A DNA stretch of 31,504 nucleotides from Chloroflexota bacterium (lineage in GTDB: Bacteria; Chloroflexota; Limnocylindria; Limnocylindrales; CSP1-4): contig JAKAMV010000019.1 of assembly GCA_021812735.1 (NCBI GenBank), positions 1 through 31,504 on the forward strand. Direction: 5' to 3'. A program made the position numbers and the translations under genes. Shown piece by piece: positions 26,002-31,504 of the stretch (the first letter of the stretch is position 1; each line of letters begins with the position of its first letter). The notes under the pieces were generated by a model that worked only from the letters and a program-made list of their open reading frames with translations, had not been told where the DNA came from and did not search any database.

Positions 26002-27093
26002 ATGCAGCAGCTCGCCATCCTCGGCCGACGGGCGATCGTCCTGGTGGCGCTCAGCCTGATCGGCGGCGCCGTCACGATCGTGCTGCGCGCTGCGGCCGCA
26101 GACCACGTGGCGGTGTTCATCGTCGCCTCGATCACCCTCGCCGGCCTGGCCGGCCTCGTCGGCGAGGCCACCGACCAGGTGGGCAGTCGGCTCGGTCCGG
26201 CGACGACAGGCGTCCTGCAGTCGGCGCTCGGGAACCTGCCCGAGCTGTTCATCTCGCTGTTCGCCCTCCGCGCCGGCCTGGTGGTCCTGGTCCAGACCTC
26301 GCTCATCGGCTCGATCCTGGCCAACAGCCTGCTTGTGCTGGGCCTCGCGTTCGTCGCCGGCGGGCTACGCCGCGGCCGGATGGCCTTCGACGCCGGTCCG
26401 GTCCGGACCATCGCGGTCTCGCTCGTGCTGGCGGTGGCGGCGCTGGTGATCCCCACCGTGGCGACGTCACCGGGCGGCCCCGACGCGGGACACGCCACCG
26501 AGATCAGCGTGTTCGTCTCGGTGGTCCTGCTCGTCGTGTTCGCCGCGTCGATCCCCTACTCGCTGGGCGGCGGGCCGGGCGCGTCCGTGCCGGAGGCGGC
26601 GGTGGAGGAGGCGCGCCGGTGGTCGATGCGGACGGCGGTCATCGTCCTCGCGCTGGCGGGGGTGGGTGCCGCGTTCGTGTCCGACTGGTTCGTCGAGGCG
26701 CTCCGGCCCGCGATGGCCACCCTCGGGCTGTCGGAGGCGTTCGTGGGCCTCGTGGTGGTGGCCATCGCGGGCAACGCGGTCGAGAACGTGGCCGGCATCC
26801 AGGCCGCGCTCCGGGGCCGGATCGACCTCGGGATCAGCCTCATCCAGAACTCCAGCCTGCAGGTGTCCATCGCATTGACGCCGGTCCTGGTGATCGCGAG
26901 CCTGTTCATGGCGCCGGCGCCGCTGACGCTCGTCCTCGCGCCCACCCTCCTGGTGGCGGTGGCGCTTGCCGCCGTCCTCGGCGCGCTGGTCGTGTTCGAC
27001 GGCGAGGCGACCTGGCTCGAGGGGCTCATGCTGGTCGGGCTCTACCTGATCATCGCCGCGTCGGTCTGGTACGGCCCGTCCGTGGCGGTCTGA
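26002..27093 (+). CDS. cax: Ca2+/H+ antiporter, CaCA superfamily (ChaA/Cax type)
   Basis: A 363-residue cation/proton antiporter with about eleven hydrophobic helices. The two inverted alpha-repeats that form the ion site are visible: ALGNLPELFISLFALRAG (about 75-92) and AIAGNAVENVAGIQAALRG (about 253-271), each with the Gly-Asn-x-x-Glu core, followed by GLVVLVQTSLIGSILANSLLVLGLAF and ISLIQNSSLQVSIALTPVL. An acidic-poor loop separates the halves. It would extrude Ca2+ (or Na+) in exchange for protons. ATG 26002 is chosen because the frame upstream runs into the divergent methyltransferase. A hairpin follows at 27130. It lies between fdhA and its partner genes but no functional tie to them is evident. 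Confidence 0.87.
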   Translation: MQQLAILGRRAIVLVALSLIGGAVTIVLRAAAADHVAVFIVASITLAGLAGLVGEATDQVGSRLGPATTGVLQSALGNLPELFISLFALRAGLVVLVQTSLIGSILANSLLVLGLAFVAGGLRRGRMAFDAGPVRTIAVSLVLAVAALVIPTVATSPGGPDAGHATEISVFVSVVLLVVFAASIPYSLGGGPGASVPEAAVEEARRWSMRTAVIVLALAGVGAAFVSDWFVEALRPAMATLGLSEAFVGLVVVAIAGNAVENVAGIQAALRGRIDLGISLIQNSSLQVSIALTPVLVIASLFMAPAPLTLVLAPTLLVAVALAAVLGALVVFDGEATWLEGLMLVGLYLIIAASVWYGPSVAV

Positions 27094-27129
27094 CCCCGCC
27101 GGGTCGCCGGCGGCCGGCCCGAGACGCGC

Positions 27130-27149
27130 TGGCGGCGGCGCTGCCGCCA
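27130..27149 (+). terminator. Hairpin after the antiporter gene
   Basis: TGGCGGC and GCCGCCA form a seven-pair stem around GGCGCT, 37 bases after the antiporter stop. The rest of 27094-27300 has no gene. Confidence 0.35.
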
Positions 27150-27285
27150 CGAACACCGGCGCCGACGGGGGTGCCGACGCCGACGCCGGCGCCGTTGCAA
27201 CGCTGCTGCGACAGGCCCTCGCAAGACCGTCCGGTCCGCGCAATCCGGGACCCGACATCCGTCCCCCGCGACGGCCGCCCCGACG

Positions 27286-27291
27286 TACACT
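27286..27291 (+). promoter_or_regulatory. -10-like element of the NuoE-NuoF operon, probably leaderless
   Basis: TACACT ends nine bases before ATG 27301. The following CCGTCGGG resembles the sequence after TACACT upstream of fdhA. No ribosome-binding sequence is present. Confidence 0.4.
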
Positions 27292-27300
27292 CCGTCGGGC

Positions 27301-29220
27301 ATGGACCTCCGCATCGCCGACATCGCCGCCTCGCCCGCCGAGCGCGAGGCGATCGACGCCTACCTCGACCCGCGGATCGGCCCCTCGCGCGGCGGCTGGG
27401 ACGGAGGCGAGCGGGACATCGCCGTCGACGGCCGGATCGCCCGCGGCGGGCACGAGGCGCGCTCCCACCGCGAACTGCTCCTCCCCACGCTCCACGCGGT
27501 CCAGGACCGCGTCGGCTGGATCTCGCCGGGCGCGGTGGCCCGCATCGCGCGCCGCCTCGCCGTGGCGCCTGCCGAGATCTTCGGCGTCGCCTCCTTCTAC
27601 GCCCTGCTGGCCACGGGCGAACACCCGCGCGCTGCCGTCCACGTCTGCGACGACATGGCCTGTCGGCTGGCCGGGGCGGAGCGCATCTGCGAGGAGCTCG
27701 AGCGCGAGCTCGGGCCCGCGGGCCATCCCAAGCCCGGCGCCGAGCGCACCTGGCACCGCAGCCCCTGCCTGGGCCAGTGCGAGCGCGCGCCCGCCGCGCT
27801 GTTCACGATCGCCGGGGATCCCGCCATCCGCGTGTCCACGGGCCCCCTCGACGCGCCGGCCATCCTGTCCCGTCTCGACGACGGCCTGCGCGGGCGCGAC
27901 GACCTCGAGGCGTTCGAGCGCCCGGCCGGCACCGCGCCCACTCCAGAGCGCGTGGAGCAGCTCCGCCGGTTCGCGCCGCAGGCGGGCCAGCCGGGGCTGC
28001 GCCTTCTCGCCCGAGTCGGACGCGTGGACCCCGCCAGCCTCACCGATTACCTCGCCAGCGGCGGCTACCGCGCCCTGGGCGAGGCGATCGCCGCGGGTCC
28101 CGAGCGCGTGATCGAGGAGGTCGTGACGGCCGAGGTCCTGGGCCGGGGCGGCGCGGCGTTCCCCGCCGGCAAGAAGTGGGCCGCCGCCCGCGCGACGCAG
28201 TCGTGGCCCAAGAACATCGTGTGCAACGCCGACGAGGCCGAGCCGGGCACGTTCAAGGACCGCGTGATCCTCGAGGAGGACCCGTTCGCCCTGGTGGAGG
28301 CCATGACCGTCGCGTCCTTCGCGGTGGGTGCCGAACTCGGCTTCGTCTACCTGCGCGGCGAGTACCCGCTGGCCGAGGCGCGCGTGCAGAACGCCATCGA
28401 CAGGGCGCGTGCAAGGGGCCTCCTGGGCACGAACATCATGAACGCGGGGTTCGACTTCGACATCGAGATCCGGCGCGGCGGCGGAGCCTACATCTGCGGC
28501 GAGGGCACCGCGATCTACGAATCCATCGAGGGCAAGCGCGGCGAGCCGCGCAACAAGGCGGCCCGGTCCACGACCGCGGGCCTGTTCCAGAAGCCCACGG
28601 TGCTCAACAACGTCGAGACGCTCGTCAACGTGCTCTCGATCGTCCTCGAAGGCGGCGACGTCTACAAGACGCTCGGCACCTCGGGGTCGACGGGCCACAA
28701 GCTGTTCAGCGTCTCGGGCCACGTGGCGCGGCCGGGCGTGTACGAGGTCGAGTTCGGCATCACCCTCCGCGACCTGATCGAGCTCGCCGGCGGGGTGCCC
28801 GGCGGCAAGGCCGTCAAGGCGGTCAACCTGGGCGGCGCGGCAGGCGCGTTCGTGGGGCCGGACAAGCTGCACATGCCGCTCACCTACGAGCACGCCGAGG
28901 AGGAGGACGTCACGATCGGCGCCGGCGCGGTGGTGGTCTTCGACGAGGACACCGACGTGCTCGACATCCTCCGGCGCATCGCCGAGTTCTTCCGCGACGA
29001 GTCGTGCGGGCAATGCGTGCCGTGCCGCGTGGGCACCGTGCGCCAGGAGGAGCTGCTCGCACGGCTCATCGCAAAGCATCCGCGCGGAACGGTCGAGGAT
29101 GAGCTCGCGCTGCTGGACGAGCTGGGCCAGGCGATGCGCGACGCCTCGATCTGCGGCCTCGGCCAGACGGCGAACGACGCCGTGGCCAGCGGCATTCGGC
29201 TGGCGGGCGTGCTGGGGTGA
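27301..29220 (+). CDS. NuoE-NuoF fusion: NAD+-linked diaphorase of the formate dehydrogenase
   Basis: A 639-residue fusion of complex I-type 24- and 51-kDa modules. Residues 1-200 are NuoE-like, with a thioredoxin-fold [2Fe-2S] site Cys116-x4-Cys121 and Cys156-x3-Cys160 (HVCDDMACR, PCLGQCERAP). Residues about 230-639 are NuoF-like: FMN/NAD glycine-rich GRGGAAFPAGKKW (281-293), NADEAEPGTFKDR, GGGAYICGEGTAIYESIEG (NADH site), PTVLNNVET, a SLBB-type region, and [4Fe-4S] Cys569, 572, 575 and 618 (SCGQCVPCRVGT, ICGLG). It passes electrons between NAD(H) and the next protein. In most NuoF proteins the NADH loop is GEETA and is followed by KPPFPA; here they are GEGTA and KAARST. The downstream iron-sulfur gene overlaps it (GTGA). 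Confidence 0.9.
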   Translation: MDLRIADIAASPAEREAIDAYLDPRIGPSRGGWDGGERDIAVDGRIARGGHEARSHRELLLPTLHAVQDRVGWISPGAVARIARRLAVAPAEIFGVASFYALLATGEHPRAAVHVCDDMACRLAGAERICEELERELGPAGHPKPGAERTWHRSPCLGQCERAPAALFTIAGDPAIRVSTGPLDAPAILSRLDDGLRGRDDLEAFERPAGTAPTPERVEQLRRFAPQAGQPGLRLLARVGRVDPASLTDYLASGGYRALGEAIAAGPERVIEEVVTAEVLGRGGAAFPAGKKWAAARATQSWPKNIVCNADEAEPGTFKDRVILEEDPFALVEAMTVASFAVGAELGFVYLRGEYPLAEARVQNAIDRARARGLLGTNIMNAGFDFDIEIRRGGGAYICGEGTAIYESIEGKRGEPRNKAARSTTAGLFQKPTVLNNVETLVNVLSIVLEGGDVYKTLGTSGSTGHKLFSVSGHVARPGVYEVEFGITLRDLIELAGGVPGGKAVKAVNLGGAAGAFVGPDKLHMPLTYEHAEEEDVTIGAGAVVVFDEDTDVLDILRRIAEFFRDESCGQCVPCRVGTVRQEELLARLIAKHPRGTVEDELALLDELGQAMRDASICGLGQTANDAVASGIRLAGVLG

Positions 29221-30287
29221 GCGAGCCGCTGCCGCCCAAGGCGGTCTACCCGCCCGCGGGCGTCTACACGGGCGTCGACCCGGAGATCTACACGACGCCG
29301 CCAGCCCGCTCGCCCGGCCTCGCCCAGGCGCCGGAGCGGCCCGCGCCCAAGATGGTGGAGATGACCATCGACGGCGTGCCCGTCTCCGTGGCGGCGGACA
29401 TGACGATTCTCGAGGCGTGCCGCGCCCAGGGGATCGACATCCCCACGCTGTGCACGCTGTCCACGCTCACCCCCGAGGGCGTCTGCCGGCTGTGCGTGGT
29501 TGACACGGGCTCCCGGGCCCTGACGCCGTCGTGCTCGGCGAAGGTGGCGCAGGGCATGACCGTCGAGACGGAGAGCGAGAGGGTCCGCCACTCGCGCAAG
29601 CTCGTGCTGGAGCTGCTCGCCTCGTCGGTCGACCTCGACCTCGCCGGGCCGGAGCTTCCCGACGGCTCGCTGCGTGCCTACATGGAGCGCTACGGCGCGG
29701 ACCCCGGCCGGTTCGGCCCCCCGGCGCCGCCGGCAGCGGCGGGCGAGCGCGAGGCCGCCGATGCCGGCCACCACCGCGGCCCGGATGGGGCGACGGCCTC
29801 CAACGTGGCGCAGCCGGTCAAGGTCGACAACGACCTGTTCGTGCGCGACTACAGCAAGTGCATCCTCTGCTACAAGTGCGTCGAGGCGTGCGGGGTCGAC
29901 GCCCAGAACACCTTCGCCATCTCCGTGGCCGGGCGCGGCTTCGCGGCCCGCGTGTCCACCGAGTTCGACCTCCCGCTGACCGAGAGCGCCTGCGTGTTCT
30001 GCGGCAACTGCATCAACGTCTGCCCGACCGGCGCACTGATGTTCCGCTCCGAGTACGAGCTGCGCCGGGCCGGTGACTGGCGCGAGGAGGACCAGTCCAC
30101 CACCCGGACCATCTGCCCGTACTGCGGCGTGGGGTGCACCCTCGAGCTGCACGTGCAGGACAACCGGATCGTGAAGGTCCTCTCGCCCCTCGACGTGGAC
30201 ATCACCAACGGCAACCTGTGCGTGAAGGGCCGGTTCGGATTCGACTTCGTCCAGGTCCGTCCCAAGGGCTCTGCCCGCGAGGCCTAG
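29217..30287 (+). CDS. Iron-sulfur subunit with the detached N-terminal domain of the formate dehydrogenase alpha subunit
   Basis: A 356-residue electron-transfer protein. After a 45-residue tail comes a NuoG-type [2Fe-2S] domain (Cys79, 90, 93, 106; PTLC, GVCRLC, PSC). A Pro/Ala/Gly linker follows, then a two-[4Fe-4S] ferredoxin domain with Cys215, 218, 221, 225 and Cys259, 262, 265, 269 (KCILCYKCVEAC and ACVFCGNCINVCPTG). The C-terminus is a molybdopterin-oxidoreductase [4Fe-4S] domain: CPYCGVGC (Cys300, 303, 307) through NLCVKGRFGFDFV (Cys335), ending 11 residues later. In usual FdhA that sequence runs on into the catalytic domain; here the frame stops (codon 357) and the catalytic part starts in another gene with REYVRLTTPLV. 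The His-Cys3 cluster that normally follows the [2Fe-2S] domain is missing. GTG 29217 overlaps the upstream stop. Confidence 0.9.
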   Translation: MSEPLPPKAVYPPAGVYTGVDPEIYTTPPARSPGLAQAPERPAPKMVEMTIDGVPVSVAADMTILEACRAQGIDIPTLCTLSTLTPEGVCRLCVVDTGSRALTPSCSAKVAQGMTVETESERVRHSRKLVLELLASSVDLDLAGPELPDGSLRAYMERYGADPGRFGPPAPPAAAGEREAADAGHHRGPDGATASNVAQPVKVDNDLFVRDYSKCILCYKCVEACGVDAQNTFAISVAGRGFAARVSTEFDLPLTESACVFCGNCINVCPTGALMFRSEYELRRAGDWREEDQSTTRTICPYCGVGCTLELHVQDNRIVKVLSPLDVDITNGNLCVKGRFGFDFVQVRPKGSAREA

Positions 30288-30307
30288 CCGGGGGGCTCAC
30301 ACTGGCC

Positions 30308-31306
30308 ATGGCGGCGATGCGGACGATCCACAGCCTGCCGGCGCGATCCGCCTTCCAGCTTCGGGCGGCTGTCGCCGTCCTGCTGCTTGTCACCCTGGTC
30401 GCCGCCTGCGGATCGCCCGCCCCGACGACGGGGCGCCCCTCGCCCACTGCGGCGGCCATCGCGTCGGCGACCCCACGGCCGACCGCGCGGCCCGCCATCA
30501 CCGCCTCGCCCGAGTCCACGCACTCCCCGACCGCCTCGCCCGAGGCCACCCCGCCCCCGATCGCGGGCGCAACGCAGTCGGCATGCCCCGGCCGCCCCAG
30601 ATCGGCGCATCGCGGGCAGGTGGGCACCGGCGTGTCTCGCAACTGGGCCGGCTACGTCATCGGCGCCACGCGCGGCCACGTGACCTGCGTCGAGGGAGCC
30701 TGGACGCAGCCCAGCGTCAGGTGCCCGGCTTCCGGCCAGGCGTCGGTGGCGGTCTGGGTGGGGATCGACGGGTCGGCCGCGATTGGAAGCATCCCCGACT
30801 CGTCGGCGACCCTGGCCCAGACCGGCACGTTCGTCGACTGCAACGACGGGCAGGCCCAATACGGGGCGTGGTACGAGTTCCTGCCCGACCTGCGGCACAT
30901 CGAGCCGTTCCGGCTGGCGGTGGCGGCCGGCGACAAGATCTGGGCCCAGGTCCGATGGCTGGGCAAGGGCGCGTTCAGCGCCACGCTGATCAACCTCACG
31001 CAGCGGGTGGGCGCCACGCAGCGGTGGAGCCTGCGCGCGGCGCCGCTGCTGACGGCCGAGTGGGTCGTGGAGGACCCGGCGGCCTCGTGCTCGAGCAGCT
31101 CGGGCAGCTCGTGCACCTTCGCGCCGCTGGCCCGCTTCTCCACCGTGTCCATCAACGGGGCGGTCACCGTCAGCGGGACGCGCTACCGGCTGGCCGCCGT
31201 CCCCTTCCCCTACCTGCGGACCGCCATCAGCCGGTCCGGGCACACGCTCGCCACGCCATCGTCGATCACCTCGAGCGGCTTCAAGGTGATCTGGAAGGCC
31301 AGCTGA
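30308..31306 (+). CDS. Secreted lipoprotein peptidase of family G1 (eqolisin-like)
   Basis: A 332-residue exported protein. The signal peptide (FQLRAAVAVLLLVTLVAAC) ends in a lipobox with Cys34, then a Thr/Ser/Pro/Ala-rich linker of about 70 residues. The catalytic region (about 110-320) matches the eqolisin pattern: SRNWAGYVIGA, VAVWVGIDG, LAQTGTFVDC, YGAWYEFLPD and TAEWVVEDP. Gln171 (LAQTG) and Glu251 (TAEWVVED) occupy the positions of the Gln-Glu pair of scytalidoglutamic peptidase (Gln53, Glu136). That family is best known from fungi and works at acid pH, with bacterial members known. A second ATG at 30317 would shorten the N-terminus by three residues. It starts 20 bases after the iron-sulfur gene, so may be co-transcribed without sharing function. 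Confidence 0.8.
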   Translation: MAAMRTIHSLPARSAFQLRAAVAVLLLVTLVAACGSPAPTTGRPSPTAAAIASATPRPTARPAITASPESTHSPTASPEATPPPIAGATQSACPGRPRSAHRGQVGTGVSRNWAGYVIGATRGHVTCVEGAWTQPSVRCPASGQASVAVWVGIDGSAAIGSIPDSSATLAQTGTFVDCNDGQAQYGAWYEFLPDLRHIEPFRLAVAAGDKIWAQVRWLGKGAFSATLINLTQRVGATQRWSLRAAPLLTAEWVVEDPAASCSSSSGSSCTFAPLARFSTVSINGAVTVSGTRYRLAAVPFPYLRTAISRSGHTLATPSSITSSGFKVIWKAS

Positions 31307-31384
31307 CCGCGGCCGGCCTCGCCGCGTCCGTTCCGTCGCCCGTCGCCGCCCTCGCCGCCCCCCGCCTGCGGACCGGACGGGCGT

Positions 31385-31399
31385 GGCCGCCCGGCGGCC
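31385..31399. terminator. Hairpin between convergent genes
   Basis: GGCCGC and GCGGCC flank CCG, giving a six-pair stem between the peptidase stop at 31306 and the minus-strand stop at 31437. The surrounding 31307-31436 is otherwise without a gene. Confidence 0.3.
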
Positions 31400-31436
31400 G
31401 CCTGTCGAAGCGGCGGGCGCGCCGCAAGCCGGGCCG

Positions 31437-31504
31437 CTACCGGGCGGTCTCGCGGAGGTCGCAGCGCAGGCAGCGGCTCGCCTCCTCGACCGCCTCCAGA
31501 TCGG
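31437..31504 (-). CDS. C-terminal end of a probable FAD/NAD(P) oxidoreductase (GltD/FdhB-like)
   Basis: Reading the minus strand from the window edge gives a short open tail, DLEAVEEASRCLRCDL, ending RETAR and a TAG stop at 31437-31439. A final EA-x-RCL-x-CD is a common C-terminal [4Fe-4S]-associated ending of GltD-like flavoproteins, which often accompany NuoE/NuoF and formate dehydrogenase genes. Only 22 codons are in the window, so the family call rests on that motif. Unrelated proteins with a similar tail cannot be excluded. Confidence 0.45.
   Translation of the reverse strand, partial: DLEAVEEASRCLRCDLRETAR

Noticed and set aside
27195..27211. TTGCAA-N5-CTGCGA upstream of the NuoE-NuoF gene, a possible second Nur-type site
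   Set aside because: The second half matches only four of six positions, it lies 90 bases from the start and not in the likely promoter, and a single TTGCAA is not rare enough to count.
27301..30287. Respiratory complex I (nuo) operon
   Set aside because: Membrane subunits and the other peripheral subunits are absent, and the third protein ends in a formate dehydrogenase cluster domain, so a soluble formate dehydrogenase fits better.

Overview
The window is very GC-rich, with dense genes, frequent GTG starts, strong third-position GC and promoters that look leaderless (TAnnnT six to nine bases before the start codon). It encodes a lipoprotein-modifying Lgt, ECF-type metal uptake, a selenocysteine (Sec) system and several MttB-family methyltransferases. 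This fits a high-GC soil or sediment bacterium of the Chloroflexota (Limnocylindria-like) or a deep actinobacterial lineage. That placement is inference; no rRNA or marker gene is present to fix it.

Layout. 1-1196 (minus): selA, cut by the window edge. 1321-4003 (plus): an MttB-superfamily methyltransferase and a DAO-type flavin oxidoreductase. 4030-7707 (plus): a cobalt/nickel ECF transporter (CbiM-CbiQ fusion, then CbiO) ending in a Fur-family regulator that resembles the nickel regulator Nur, with a Nur-box-like operator inside the promoter. 7926-9080: small hypothetical genes and remnants, including half of an HD-GYP domain and an ArsR-like fragment. 9251-13469 (minus): a signalling operon of REC-HD-GYP, a membrane hybrid histidine kinase and a single-domain REC protein. 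13671-14909: divergent selC (tRNA-Sec, anticodon TCA) and selD around a 26-bp perfect palindrome. 15053-18045 (plus): a large lipoprotein with a papain-like triad, overlapping its own lgt. 18049-19689: a zinc-finger membrane protein, a frameshifted small gene and an SRPBCC protein. 19788-22684 (minus): two further MttB-family genes. 23027-24943 (plus): a formate dehydrogenase catalytic subunit with an in-frame TGA (Sec86) and a bacterial SECIS hairpin. 25212-27093: a methyltransferase and a Ca2+/H+ antiporter. 27301-30287 (plus): a NuoE-NuoF fusion and an iron-sulfur protein. 30308-31306: a secreted G1-family peptidase. The right edge holds the C-terminus of a probable FAD/NAD(P) oxidoreductase.

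How the parts fit. The main result is a formate dehydrogenase whose alpha subunit is split. The Sec/molybdopterin catalytic part (23027-24943) lacks the usual N-terminal [4Fe-4S] domain. That domain (C300, C303, C307, C335) is the C-terminus of the separate iron-sulfur protein at 29217-30287, which follows the NuoE-NuoF fusion. Together the three genes would form an NAD+-dependent, Sec-containing formate dehydrogenase. selA, selC and selD in the same window supply Sec. The MttB-family enzymes (known members demethylate methylamines or betaines to a corrinoid), the DAO-type oxidoreductase and cobalt uptake suggest a one-carbon pathway that could end in formate oxidation. No corrinoid protein, selB or folate enzyme is seen in the window, so that linkage is inference.
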